Positions 54,838 to 63,664 of a stretch of DNA of 64,000 nucleotides are shown here, piece by piece. The position numbers were made by a program, and so were the translations under genes. Position 1 is the first letter of the stretch. Each line of letters opens with the position of its first letter. The stretch is from contig NZ_VDZU01000001.1 in assembly GCF_007673525.1 (NCBI RefSeq), positions 3,259,911-3,323,910 on the forward strand, written 5' to 3'. Source of the DNA: Fictibacillus phosphorivorans (GTDB taxonomy: Bacteria > Bacillota > Bacilli > Bacillales > Fictibacillaceae). The notes under the pieces were generated by a model, which did no database searches, was not told where the DNA came from, and saw only the letters and a program-made list of their open reading frames with translations.

Positions 54838-54853
54838 CCGATTTTACAAATTA

Positions 54854-54985
54854 TTAATCTTTATAGATAAAAGATTGTACAACGTCCGTTACAGCATGAA
54901 AAATCTCAACGGCTTGAAAAGAGAGTACAGATAAAGCTGAAACGGAAAACAAACCAATTAGTACAAAACGAACTAAATGAGGCAT
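54854..54985 (-). CDS. Small membrane peptide (43 aa)
   Basis: An ATG at 54985 preceded by AGGAGGAG opens a 43-codon frame beginning MPHLVRFVLIGLFSVSALSV and ending FIYKD with TAA at 54854. One hydrophobic segment spans about residues 4-24 and an amphipathic stretch follows. A good ribosome binding site and its own terminator make it a likely real gene despite its size. Family unknown; it could be a regulatory membrane peptide or toxin-like peptide. Confidence 0.65.
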   Translation of the reverse strand: MPHLVRFVLIGLFSVSALSVLSFQAVEIFHAVTDVVQSFIYKD

Positions 54986-55081
54986 CTTGTATCTCCTCCT
55001 TTTAATTGTGATTATACGCCCACCTTTTCAACAAATCAATTCATAAGGTGTAATATTTACAAAGTAAATTATGACAATATC

Positions 55082-55387
55082 CTACAAAAACGTATAACCG
55101 TACAAAACGAAGATTGAAGATAGCACGACCACGATCACATTTAAGTTCAACCAAGCCGCGATAAATGCTGCAGCAGCACCTATTCCCCCATATAGATAAT
55201 TTTCTGGATTGATGGTAAATACACCTGGAAAAATGAGTGCACCTAGTATAGCAAAAGGAACGTTCTTCAATATCCCTTGTATCCTTGGATGGAGATGGTT
55301 CGTATGAAAGAGAACGAGCGGCAACATCCTAGGAATATAGGTAACGATTCCCATCCCGACAATTACCCATATTAATTGTTCACTCAT
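55082..55387 (-). CDS. azlD: Branched-chain amino acid exporter subunit AzlD (101 aa)
   Basis: Small three- to four-helix partner of AzlC. It has the start LIWVIVGMGIVTYIPRMLPLVLF and the Pro of FAILGALIFPGVFTINP typical of AzlD. The ATG at 55387 lies eight bases inside azlC (ATGAGTGA) with GGGGG nine bases before it, so translation is coupled; a start at 55396 would abut that site. Confidence 0.9.
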   Translation of the reverse strand: MSEQLIWVIVGMGIVTYIPRMLPLVLFHTNHLHPRIQGILKNVPFAILGALIFPGVFTINPENYLYGGIGAAAAFIAAWLNLNVIVVVLSSIFVLYGYTFL

Positions 55388-56105
55388 CCCTCTCATCCCC
55401 CTTCATAAAAAACTCGATTGAAACGGCAGCGATTAAAGTAGATAGAATGATTCCCCATCCACCATTTAAAGTGGGAACGAACGAGAAGATTGAATTTAAT
55501 ACTGCTGCAGTCGCGGCAAGTGCAATTACCTTCTTGCTCTTTTTGGCAGCAGGTACGAGTAGTGCGATAAACATCGCATAAAGCGCGATCCCCATACTAT
55601 CTTGCAGTGATTGTGGAAGTCCAGCTCCCATCACATAACCTACCCCTGAAAAGATTACCCAACAGCTGTATGCAACGATTCCCAATCCAAGCAAATAGCT
55701 TCCCGTAATTTTTTTCTCGGATGAGGTCGCAGCAACAGAAAAAGTCTCATCCGTAATGAAAAAAGCGTAGATCGCACGCAGCCATTTAGGGTCATCCTCA
55801 GCACGCTCCTTTAAAGAAGCACTCATAAGAAGGTGCCTAATGTTCATAATGAAAGTGGTCAGGATTAGTTCTGCAGCACCACTCATTGCCACAATCATCG
55901 ATAAGGCGATGTATTGCGAAGCACCAGCAAACACGATAACGCTCATGCCTATCGTTTCAAAAAGACTTAACTCTGCAGCTTTAGCGAGCAGACCAAATGT
56001 AAATGCAACTGGCATATAACCAATTGCGATCGGCAAACCAGCTTGAACACCTTTCTTCCAGTATGCAGGTGATTCTTCTCTATGTACGGCAGGGCTTGGC
56101 ATCAT
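55380..56105 (-). CDS. azlC: Branched-chain amino acid exporter subunit AzlC (241 aa)
   Basis: Main membrane subunit of an AzlCD-type exporter (leucine, isoleucine, valine or analogues). Family blocks GLPIAIGYMPVAFTFGLLA, VFAGASQYIALSMI and NIRHLLMSASL are clear, with about seven helices. GGAG lies ten bases before the first ATG; the second ATG is possible. No AzlB/Lrp regulator is adjacent. Confidence 0.9.
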   Translation of the reverse strand: MMPSPAVHREESPAYWKKGVQAGLPIAIGYMPVAFTFGLLAKAAELSLFETIGMSVIVFAGASQYIALSMIVAMSGAAELILTTFIMNIRHLLMSASLKERAEDDPKWLRAIYAFFITDETFSVAATSSEKKITGSYLLGLGIVAYSCWVIFSGVGYVMGAGLPQSLQDSMGIALYAMFIALLVPAAKKSKKVIALAATAAVLNSIFSFVPTLNGGWGIILSTLIAAVSIEFFMKGDERDE

Positions 56106-56150
56106 CTTTTTTCATCTCCGTTTTATAAGATGTGGAAGCTATTAAATTGT

Positions 56151-56179
56151 AAGGGGTCTGTCCCCGGGACAGACCCCTT
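56151..56179. repeat. Near-perfect palindrome directly after murG
   Basis: AAGGGGTCTGTCCC pairs with GGGACAGACCCCTT over 14 bp with only one unpaired central base. It starts four bases past the murG stop codon on the minus strand. There is only a weak T-run, so it may be a terminator of unusual form or an interspersed palindrome; GGGGTCTGTCCC elements are, from memory, common between genes in Bacillaceae. Confidence 0.75.
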
Positions 56180-56183
56180 ATCA

Positions 56184-57248
56184 TTATTTCTGTCCTGTGA
56201 TCGTGCGTAGAATAAGGTCTACACTATCAGAAGCTTTAAATGTGTCCATGTTTTTCTTCATCTGCTCTTGATCATCTTTCAGATCTTTTAAAGAGGTGAT
56301 CAATGTTACTTTCGTAAGTTCTTCTTCATAAAGAACGTGGCAATAACCCTGTTTTTCAAAGGATTGCGCATTAAGGATCTGATCTCCTCTGCTCGCCGCT
56401 CTTGAAAGCGGAATAAGTAGCATTGGTATCTTAAGCGTTAACCACTCAAAGATACTGTTCGATCCAGCACGAGAAATCACAAAGTCTGTTGCTGCAACCA
56501 CATCTGGAAGTTCACTTTGAATATACTCGAACTGTCTGTAGCCTTCTGTATTTTTTAAACTTTCGTCTACGTTTCCTTTTCCGCAGATGTGTACGATCTG
56601 ATAAGAACGTAACAATTCAGGCAGTGCTTCACGAAGAGCTTCATTGATCTTACGCGCACCTAAGCTTCCACCCATGATTGTCAGTACAGGGAGATGGCTT
56701 CGGAAGCCTAAGAAAGACAAACCTTTTTCTCTAGTACCTTGAAGAAGTTCATCGCGAATTGGTGAACCGGTCACAATCGCTTGCCCTGCTGCAAAATGTT
56801 TCTTTGCTTCATCGAACGTTACAAAAATCTTAGAAGCAAACTTAGATGAGATTTTGTTAGCCAGACCTGGAGTAATATCTGATTCATGGATATAAACAGG
56901 AATGTTGCGCATCCATGCTGCGATAACCACAGGTACAGCCACAAAGCCTCCTTTTGAGAAAACAGCATCGGGCTTTAATTTTCCAAGCTTAAAATAAGCC
57001 TGTGCAACACCAGCTGCCACTTTAAAAGGATCTTTTATATTTTTTAAGTCAAAATAACGACGCAATTTCCCACTAGATATTCCATGATAAGGCACGTTCG
57101 TTCCATCTTGGATCAAACTTTTTTCGATACCATCAACAGAACCGATGTAATTCAAGTCCCATCCCATCTTCTCCAATTTAGGTATTAAGGCAAGATGCGG
57201 TGTTACGTGTCCAGCTGAGCCACCGCCAGTTAAAACTAACTTCTTCAA
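56184..57248 (-). CDS. murG: MurG-type N-acetylglucosaminyltransferase, stand-alone (354 aa)
   Basis: GT28-family enzyme that adds GlcNAc to lipid I to give lipid II on the inner face of the membrane. G-loop 1 is [16 protein letters not shown]-loop 2 [11 protein letters not shown], and the UDP-GlcNAc site is [36 protein letters not shown]. The gene is not within a division/cell-wall cluster, so it is likely a second MurG paralog of the kind several Bacillus species carry. The ribosome binding site is not strong. Confidence 0.88.
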   Translation of the reverse strand: MKKLVLTGGGSAGHVTPHLALIPKLEKMGWDLNYIGSVDGIEKSLIQDGTNVPYHGISSGKLRRYFDLKNIKDPFKVAAGVAQAYFKLGKLKPDAVFSKGGFVAVPVVIAAWMRNIPVYIHESDITPGLANKISSKFASKIFVTFDEAKKHFAAGQAIVTGSPIRDELLQGTREKGLSFLGFRSHLPVLTIMGGSLGARKINEALREALPELLRSYQIVHICGKGNVDESLKNTEGYRQFEYIQSELPDVVAATDFVISRAGSNSIFEWLTLKIPMLLIPLSRAASRGDQILNAQSFEKQGYCHVLYEEELTKVTLITSLKDLKDDQEQMKKNMDTFKASDSVDLILRTITGQK

Positions 57249-57494
57249 ACAGCATTCCTCACTTCTTTTATATCCGCCGTGCTTTTCTATAGCGGATGTT
57301 ATCTTATCGCCATTTTAATATATGTAGCCCAAAAAAGAAAATGGCATGTGAGTGATAATTGTTTGTAAATTCTGATTGAATATCACATTTTGAACGTTTT
57401 TGTGCTTGAGGTGTTTCCTCTAAGAACTAAATACACGTCATTTCAGCGATCGAAAGAAGTTCCTAATGATACCAGCAGGGGTATATGCACAGCG

Positions 57495-57599
57495 AATTCT
57501 AGAAATTCAGGCATTAATCCTAGAAATTCCGGACTTATTCCAGCGAGTTTGAGCGATAATCCGGCGAGTTTTGATCATATATCGGCGAGATGACATAAC
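57495..57599. repeat. Array D: five degenerate 21-bp direct repeats
   Basis: Units begin at 57495, 57516, 57537, 57558 and 57579, exactly 21 bp apart. The first two share AATYCTAGAAATTC, the next three ATCCGGCGAGTTTT-like cores, so the array seems to be made of two blended sub-types with one common frame. It lies upstream of murG and just beyond the terminator of the dehydrogenase operon; the 57249-57494 stretch next to it shows no gene. Confidence 0.78.
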
Positions 57600-57637
57600 T
57601 CGACAAACTCCTGACTCCATATACCCTTAACCCCAAC

Positions 57638-57666
57638 AAAAAAACGGCCTACAAGACCGTTTTTTT
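57638..57666 (-). terminator. Terminator after the 2-oxo acid dehydrogenase operon
   Basis: AAAACGGTC pairs with GGCCGTTTT around 5 nt; T7 on the minus strand. Confidence 0.9.
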
Positions 57667-57682
57667 CACATCATCATAACAC

Positions 57683-59116
57683 TCATACAGAGCTTTTCTC
57701 TTTTTTGCGAGCTGGAGGTACATGAATCGCTTTTCCGCTCGCGCTCTCAATCGCTTCAAGCCATGCTTCGTTCAAAGCTGGATGCGCATAGACCGGGTAA
57801 GCCAGATCCTCTTCACGCGCAACCATCTCAAGTGCAAATGTTCCCGCTTGTATCATTTCGACAGCGCCAGCTCCCATCATGTGAATGCCGAGAACCACAT
57901 CACTCTTCGCGTCCATCACCATCTTGGACAATCCTTCTTTTTGACCGAGGATGGAAGCAAAGCCATTGCCACTCATTGAAAATTGCCCCGTCTTCACTTC
58001 ATAGCCCTCAGCTAGAGCTTGCTCTTCTGAGAGACCTACGGAAGCAATCGGCGGATTCGTGTGCACCACATAAGGAACAAGACTTAAATTGAACGATGAC
58101 TGCATTCCTCCCATATGTTCAGCTGCCGTCTTTCCTTGCTTAATTGCTTTTGATGCTAACTTCATCCCAATCGTACAGTCACCAGCCGCGTATATGTTAG
58201 AAACAGAACTTTGGCTATGTTCGTTTACGATAATAAAACCATTCTCGTCACGTTCGATCGAAATCGCTTCTAGTCCTAGACTATCCACATTCGGCGAATA
58301 GCCAGCAGCATACAATACATGAGAAGTCTCGACAGAAATTTTTTCATCACCGTCTTTTTTCAACGATACGGTTACTGAATCAGCCATCTCTTCAGCACTT
58401 TCCCATAGATGATTCTTAAATACTTTTATCTTGTTTTTCTTTAAAACACGCTGCAGTTCTTTTTCAATGCTAGCGTCAAGACCAAAGCCATTACGGGGTA
58501 TGGCTAACGTAACATCACTCCCAAGCTGTCTGTAAGCCATAGCTGCTTCCAGTGCAAAGTAATCAGCTCCATAGATGAATAGACTTTTAGGAAGCTCACC
58601 CAACTCCCATAACGTATGAGGTGTCATGATTCTATGTGATAGCTTTGCCTGTTCTGGCAATAATGGTGAACTTCCTGTCGCGATGAGCGCGTGCTCAAAT
58701 TCATACATCTCAAAATGATGACCAGAGTCGATACCTATTCTCTCACCGGACATAAAAGATGCTGTACCTGTTAAATGCTCAATTTTGTTTGCTTTTATCA
58801 GGGCTTCTACTCCCTTTTGAAGTCCAGTTACAACCGAAGAATAATAGTTTGTGAAGGTATCATATTCAAAACTTGCGTCTGAAACTGAAATCCCCATGTT
58901 TTTATATTGATAAAGGCTTGAAAAGTTAGAAGCAGACTGTGTAAGGCTCTTTGAAGGAATACATCCCTTATGAAGGCAAACACCGCCTAACTTTTCTTTT
59001 TCGATCAGCGTAACTTCCATTCCAAGCTGTGCCGCACGGATTGCGGCATGGTATCCGCCAGGTCCGCCTCCGATAATAACCAGTTGTCGTTTTGTTGCAA
59101 AATCACCTACAACCAT
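57683..59116 (-). CDS. lpdV: Dihydrolipoyl dehydrogenase, E3 (477 aa)
   Basis: FAD enzyme that re-oxidises the lipoyl arm of the adjoining E2 and makes NADH. FAD loop GGGPGGYHAAIRAAQLG, redox pair in GGVCLHKGCIPSKS, an NAD-binding segment and the C-terminal catalytic His-Glu in HPALNEAWLEA are present. The start is immediately after the E2 stop (59117), with GGAG nine bases upstream. Last gene of the operon. Confidence 0.92.
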   Translation of the reverse strand: MVVGDFATKRQLVIIGGGPGGYHAAIRAAQLGMEVTLIEKEKLGGVCLHKGCIPSKSLTQSASNFSSLYQYKNMGISVSDASFEYDTFTNYYSSVVTGLQKGVEALIKANKIEHLTGTASFMSGERIGIDSGHHFEMYEFEHALIATGSSPLLPEQAKLSHRIMTPHTLWELGELPKSLFIYGADYFALEAAMAYRQLGSDVTLAIPRNGFGLDASIEKELQRVLKKNKIKVFKNHLWESAEEMADSVTVSLKKDGDEKISVETSHVLYAAGYSPNVDSLGLEAISIERDENGFIIVNEHSQSSVSNIYAAGDCTIGMKLASKAIKQGKTAAEHMGGMQSSFNLSLVPYVVHTNPPIASVGLSEEQALAEGYEVKTGQFSMSGNGFASILGQKEGLSKMVMDAKSDVVLGIHMMGAGAVEMIQAGTFALEMVAREEDLAYPVYAHPALNEAWLEAIESASGKAIHVPPARKKEKSSV

Positions 59117-60382
59117 CTATATCAGCTCCAGTGTCATGAAGTAAGGATTCTCGATGAGTTCTTTTACGCGGTTCGTGAACATGACAGCCGTTGCGCCGTC
59201 TGCAACGCGGTGGTCAAACGACATAGATACGTTCATCATAGAACGAATCACGATCTCATCTCCGATCACAACAGGCGTTTTCTTTGTTTTATGAAAAGCC
59301 ATCAGCGCTACTTCAGGATGATTGATGATCGGTGTCGCAGCGATCGAGCCGAGCGGACCAACGTTTGAAATCGTAAACGTGCTTCCTGTTAGATCAGAAC
59401 CTTTCAGCTTGTTCGTCTTAGCACGTGTGATCTTGTCTTTCATGTCAACCGCGATGTCTCGTATATTTCTTTGTTCGACTTTTTGAATCACTGGTACGAT
59501 CAAACCTTCATCAGAGTCGGTGGCGATGCCGATATTCACATTTTTCTCAAGACGAATGACTTCTTTTTCTTCATCTAGCTTTGCGTTGAAAATCGGGAAA
59601 TCTTTTAATGCGATCTGAATCGCTTTTACGAAAAACGCTGCAACAGACACGTTCATGCCACGCTTGTTATCTGGATCCATCGCTTTAAGCTGTTTCTTCA
59701 GATTCATAACAGCTGTTACATCGATCTCTTCAAAATGCGTGACGTGCGGAATCGTCGCAAGAGATTGAACCATTTTCTTCGCGATCTGCTTCCTGCGTCC
59801 TTTAAACGGAATCTCTTCCGGGTCACTTGTTGAAAACTCTTTAGTCGGAGCAGTCGCTTTTTCTTCCACAGAACCATGTGGTGTTGCCTCAGTTTCTGTA
59901 GGCTGATCAATAAAGTTATAAACGTCTTGATCTGTCACACGTCCACCAGGTCCTGTACCCTTGATCTGTTCGATATCCACACCGTTTTCACGCGCAATTT
60001 TTCGAGTATATGGAGCAGCTAGAACACGCTTGTTCAATGTTGCGATACCGCCCGAAAAGGCAGTGTGACTTGGTGCTTTAACTATTTTTTCAACGACCGG
60101 CTGATCTTTGTTTTCTGGAGCGTCTTCTGCTTTTTGGGAAGACGGCGCAAAAGCATCAATCGTTAAGATAACAGATCCTACAGTCACGACATCTCCCTCT
60201 TTTACCTTGATGTCTTTAATCGTTCCGGCTGCTGGTGAAGGAAGTTCGGCGGTTACTTTATCCGTTTGAACCTCTACTAAAGGCTGATCAACTTTTACGG
60301 AGTCTCCGGCTTTTACGAAAAAGTGTATAACTTCTCCTTCGTGCATTCCTTCACCGATATCATGCAATTTAACTTCTACCAC
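59117..60382 (-). CDS. bkdB: 2-oxo acid dehydrogenase E2 acyltransferase (421 aa)
   Basis: Core acyltransferase of a branched-chain 2-oxo acid (or pyruvate-like) dehydrogenase complex. One lipoyl domain (1-76) with the lipoylated Lys in QTDKVTAELPSP, an Ala/Pro linker, a peripheral-subunit-binding domain (about 115-150, APYTRKIARENGVDIEQIKGTGPGGRVTDQDV), and the catalytic domain with SFDHRVADGATA. The start is GTG at 60382, nine bases after AGGAGG. The BCKDH assignment rests on leucine dehydrogenase in the same cluster. Confidence 0.87.
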   Translation of the reverse strand: MVEVKLHDIGEGMHEGEVIHFFVKAGDSVKVDQPLVEVQTDKVTAELPSPAAGTIKDIKVKEGDVVTVGSVILTIDAFAPSSQKAEDAPENKDQPVVEKIVKAPSHTAFSGGIATLNKRVLAAPYTRKIARENGVDIEQIKGTGPGGRVTDQDVYNFIDQPTETEATPHGSVEEKATAPTKEFSTSDPEEIPFKGRRKQIAKKMVQSLATIPHVTHFEEIDVTAVMNLKKQLKAMDPDNKRGMNVSVAAFFVKAIQIALKDFPIFNAKLDEEKEVIRLEKNVNIGIATDSDEGLIVPVIQKVEQRNIRDIAVDMKDKITRAKTNKLKGSDLTGSTFTISNVGPLGSIAATPIINHPEVALMAFHKTKKTPVVIGDEIVIRSMMNVSMSFDHRVADGATAVMFTNRVKELIENPYFMTLELI

Positions 60383-60395
60383 TCACACTCACCTC

Positions 60396-61391
60396 CTAAA
60401 ATTGCGTTACTTTTTCAATAGCTTGAACAACACGATCCGCACTTGGCAAATAATGATCTTCTAGCGCAAACATCGGAACCGGCGTATCAAAACCTGTTAC
60501 GCGCTCGATCGGCGCTTTCATATAAAGGAAAGAAGTATCATTGATCAATGATATGATCGTTTCTCCCAGTCCACCTGTTCCCGGTGCTTCATGAACAATG
60601 ACGGCACGACCCGTTTTTTGTACACTTTCAGCGATCATTTCTTTATCTAACGGATATAGTGTACGAAGGTCGATCACGTCACACTTGATCCCTTTTTCTT
60701 CTGCTGTCTTTGCAGCTTTCATAACGACTTCGATCATCGCGCCATAAGCAAAAATTGTTACATCGTTTCCTTCTTGAAGGCGAGCAGCTTTTCCAAGTGG
60801 AACATTATACTTTCCTTCAGGAACATCCATCTTCGTACTTCTGTAACAGCGCATCGGCTCTAAGAAAAGGACAGGATCAGGATCTTCAATCGCTGAAACA
60901 AGCATCCCTTTTGCGTCATACGGATTAGATGGAACAACAACCTTCATTCCTGGCATCCCCGTAAATAAAGCTTCAACAGAATCAGAATGGATTTCAGGTG
61001 CACGTACGCCTGCTCCAAAAGGTGCCCGAATGACCATTGGCACTGTAAAATGTCCAAGTGTTCTCGCACGGATTCGAGACGCATGAGTCATGATCTGATT
61101 GAACGCAGGATAGATGAAACCAAGAAACTGCATCTCAGCGATTGGTTTGAAGCCGTTTATCGCAAGCCCGATCGATGTACCAATAATGCCAGATTCAGCA
61201 AGCGGTGTATCAATGACTCGATTCTCTCCAAATTCAGCAACTAGACCATCTGTTGCACGGAACACTCCGCCGTTCTGTCCAACATCTTCACCAAGCACGA
61301 TTACGTTCTCGTGTTCTTTCATCATCACTCTCATACCGTCTGTTACAGCTTGAACCATCGTTAATTTTTTCGTATCTACTGCCGTTGTCAT
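60396..61391 (-). CDS. bkdAB: 2-oxo acid dehydrogenase E1 beta subunit (331 aa)
   Basis: Thiamine-diphosphate-dependent decarboxylase subunit, beta chain. Blocks LGEDVGQNGGVFRATDGL, TPLAESGIIGTSIGLAINGFKPIAEMQF, RAPFGAGVRAPEIHSDSVEALF and EAPGTGGLGETI are characteristic. The ATG shares its first base with the E1 alpha stop codon (TAATG at 61391), so the two subunits are translationally coupled for equal amounts. Confidence 0.9.
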   Translation of the reverse strand: MTTAVDTKKLTMVQAVTDGMRVMMKEHENVIVLGEDVGQNGGVFRATDGLVAEFGENRVIDTPLAESGIIGTSIGLAINGFKPIAEMQFLGFIYPAFNQIMTHASRIRARTLGHFTVPMVIRAPFGAGVRAPEIHSDSVEALFTGMPGMKVVVPSNPYDAKGMLVSAIEDPDPVLFLEPMRCYRSTKMDVPEGKYNVPLGKAARLQEGNDVTIFAYGAMIEVVMKAAKTAEEKGIKCDVIDLRTLYPLDKEMIAESVQKTGRAVIVHEAPGTGGLGETIISLINDTSFLYMKAPIERVTGFDTPVPMFALEDHYLPSADRVVQAIEKVTQF

Positions 61392-62455
61392 TAGCGATCA
61401 CCTCTTGAATGAGCGTATGCTTCTTTTTGGCTTTCGATCGGCCAAGGATTCTCTGCAAACACATGATCAAACACATCGTTATAATGCGGTGCTTGTGCTT
61501 CTTCCATCTCTTTTACTGCTGCTTCAATCTCCAGCGTTAGTGATTCTTGGAGGTCAGCCGCCCACTTCTCATCCCACATGTTTTCGTTCTTCATAAATCG
61601 CTCTAATCTAAGAATCGGATCCGTCGTCTCACGGCGGTTCACAGACTCTTCTTGATTTCTGTATTTGGAAGGATCATCAGCTGTTGTATGTGCACCATAA
61701 CGCCACGTTACAGCTTCAATCAACGTTGGTCCTTCCCCTTTTCTGGCTCGCTCCACCGCTGTACGCGTGTGGAAATATACAGCGAACACATCATTACCGT
61801 CTAATCGAACGCCTTCCATCTCGTATGCTACTGCTTTTTGAGCGATTGTTTTACTTTTCATCTGCTTTTCGATCGGTACTGAAATGGCAAACCCATTGTT
61901 TTGATTAAAGAAAACAACAGGAGCGTTAAACACGCTAGCAAAGTTTAAGCCTTCGTGAAAATCACCTTCTGATGTTGCTCCGTCTCCAAAGTAAACGATA
62001 GAAGCACGATCTGTACCTTTTAACTTTTCAGCCCAAGCAGCTCCTGTCGCATGAAGAAGCTGTGATGCAATCGGAACGGCTGGAGGAAAAATGTTCTTTC
62101 CTTCCGGAGGGATACATCCTTCTTGGCGGCCTTTCCAATAAAGAAAAAGTGTTTTTAGCGAATGACCAAATGTCATCGTTGCCGCGTGATCTCGATAAGT
62201 CGGGAACATCCAATCGCCTTCACCCATCGCCATCGCGCTTCCGATCTGTGACGCTTCTTGCCCTTCGAAAGGAACGTACGTACCGATCCGTCCTTGACGC
62301 TGCAGGTTTACCCCTTTACGGTCAAAAAGCCTCGAACGAAGCATCTTCGTGTAAAGCTCTTTCGTTAGTTCCTCTGTGATCTCACCGCGGTATGTTTCGT
62401 CATTCCACTCACCGTTCTCATTAATGATCTGCATCTTTGGAAATAACTTTTCCAT
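61391..62455 (-). CDS. bkdAA: 2-oxo acid dehydrogenase E1 alpha subunit (354 aa)
   Basis: Alpha chain of the thiamine-diphosphate E1. The cofactor motif GDGATSEGDFHEGLNFASVF through NQNNGFA is intact, as is the phosphorylation-loop region RYGAHTTADDPSKYR. The sequence type (FPTYRDHAATMTFGHS, FPPAVPIASQ) is often named pyruvate dehydrogenase E1 alpha in genome annotation, so the substrate is not certain; the neighbouring leucine dehydrogenase argues for branched-chain 2-oxo acids made from Leu, Ile and Val. Confidence 0.87.
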   Translation of the reverse strand: MEKLFPKMQIINENGEWNDETYRGEITEELTKELYTKMLRSRLFDRKGVNLQRQGRIGTYVPFEGQEASQIGSAMAMGEGDWMFPTYRDHAATMTFGHSLKTLFLYWKGRQEGCIPPEGKNIFPPAVPIASQLLHATGAAWAEKLKGTDRASIVYFGDGATSEGDFHEGLNFASVFNAPVVFFNQNNGFAISVPIEKQMKSKTIAQKAVAYEMEGVRLDGNDVFAVYFHTRTAVERARKGEGPTLIEAVTWRYGAHTTADDPSKYRNQEESVNRRETTDPILRLERFMKNENMWDEKWAADLQESLTLEIEAAVKEMEEAQAPHYNDVFDHVFAENPWPIESQKEAYAHSRGDR

Positions 62456-62470
62456 GGATAAATTCCCTCC

Positions 62471-63571
62471 TTAGTTTCGAACTTGCCATTTTGGTCTTCG
62501 GTTGTGAGCGAAAAAGCTGTTTCGTTTTGATCGGGCTAGAAGCTTCTCCTCACAGAAAAGATTTGCTGCTTCCATCGTTGATATCTGGTTCTTCGTGCTC
62601 TCACTATAGATCTGTATCAAACTGTCATAGATCGCTCTCGTTTTTGTTAAGACTCGAGCCTTATTCGGACCATAAAGCTCATCAGCTACCTGAATGAGCC
62701 CTCCTGCGTTCACAATATAATCCGGACCATATAGGATTCCTTTTTGTTGCAGGTAAAGCCCATGTTTATCTTCTAAAAGCTGATTGTTAGCACTTCCAAC
62801 TATCGCTTTAACTTTCAACTGTTCGATCGTCTCGTCGTGAATGATTCCTCCTAGTGCACATGGTATGAAGATGTCAGCGTCCACCCCGTAGATGTCGCTT
62901 CCCTCAACCACCTCCACATTTCCAGGCAGAAGTTCTGCTCGTTCTTGAATCATCTTTAACGCTTTTTCGTTAATATCCGTTACATAGATCTGTGCACCGG
63001 CAGCGAGCAGTTGCTCTGCGACCTTAAACCCTACTTTTCCTAATCCTTGTATCGAGTAGGACCTACCTGCAAGTTCATCTGTTCCTTCGAGAGTCTGAAT
63101 CGTAGCTTGAAGGCCATAGATAACTCCTTGTGCTGTTGGAACAGAAGAGTCGCCGCTGCCGCCATATTCCTCAGGTACCCCGACGATACAATTCGTTTCC
63201 TTTAACGCGTGAACAAAATCATCAGGCGTCGTACCCATATCCGTTCCTGTGTAAAAACGACCGTTTAAAGAATCTACAAACTGTCCGAACGCTCGAAACA
63301 ACTCTGGTGTACGATCAGTCGTGGGGTCTCCGATAATGACCGATTTACCCCCACCGAAGTCAACATCCGCACCTGCACATTTGTATGTCATACCTTTTGA
63401 CAGTCTCAGAACGTCCTCAAGTGCCTCATCCACCGATCCGTATGGTCTCATTCGGCATCCCCCGAGTGCTGGGCCTAATGTTGTGTTATGTATAGCGATA
63501 ATTGCTTTGAGACCTGTTGATGGATCGTTACAAAAAACAACTTGCTCATGCTGTGATATTTTTTCAAACAT
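62471..63571 (-). CDS. bcd: Leucine/valine/phenylalanine dehydrogenase (366 aa)
   Basis: NAD-dependent oxidative deaminase of branched-chain amino acids. The catalytic Lys is in [23 protein letters not shown], the NAD loop is [18 protein letters not shown], and the N-terminal [29 protein letters not shown] is family-typical. AGGGGG is eight bases before the ATG. Its 2-oxo acid products are the substrates of the E1/E2/E3 genes that follow. A perfect cre lies just upstream. No ptb or buk genes are in the visible part of the cluster. Confidence 0.93.
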   Translation of the reverse strand: MFEKISQHEQVVFCNDPSTGLKAIIAIHNTTLGPALGGCRMRPYGSVDEALEDVLRLSKGMTYKCAGADVDFGGGKSVIIGDPTTDRTPELFRAFGQFVDSLNGRFYTGTDMGTTPDDFVHALKETNCIVGVPEEYGGSGDSSVPTAQGVIYGLQATIQTLEGTDELAGRSYSIQGLGKVGFKVAEQLLAAGAQIYVTDINEKALKMIQERAELLPGNVEVVEGSDIYGVDADIFIPCALGGIIHDETIEQLKVKAIVGSANNQLLEDKHGLYLQQKGILYGPDYIVNAGGLIQVADELYGPNKARVLTKTRAIYDSLIQIYSESTKNQISTMEAANLFCEEKLLARSKRNSFFAHNRRPKWQVRN

Positions 63572-63633
63572 GTGTAAATCCCCCTAGTGTGTCTCTTGTT
63601 ACTCTATTTCTTTTTCGCTTTGCCGCTTTAAAG

Positions 63634-63647
63634 TGTAAGCGCTTTCA
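63634..63647 (-). promoter_or_regulatory. Perfect CcpA cre site upstream of bcd
   Basis: TGAAAGCGCTTACA on the minus strand (palindromic core AAGCGCTT) agrees with TGWAARCGYTWNCW at every position. It lies 63-76 nt before the bcd start codon; a TACACT overlapping it could be a -10, with only a weak -35. No sigma-L -24/-12 element was found. Confidence 0.85.
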
Positions 63648-63664
63648 TTATTGGATAAAAAAAT

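Noticed and set aside
63572..63664. Sigma-L (-24/-12) promoter for bcd
   Set aside because: No TGGCAC-N5-TTGCA-like pair is present on the minus strand in this interval.
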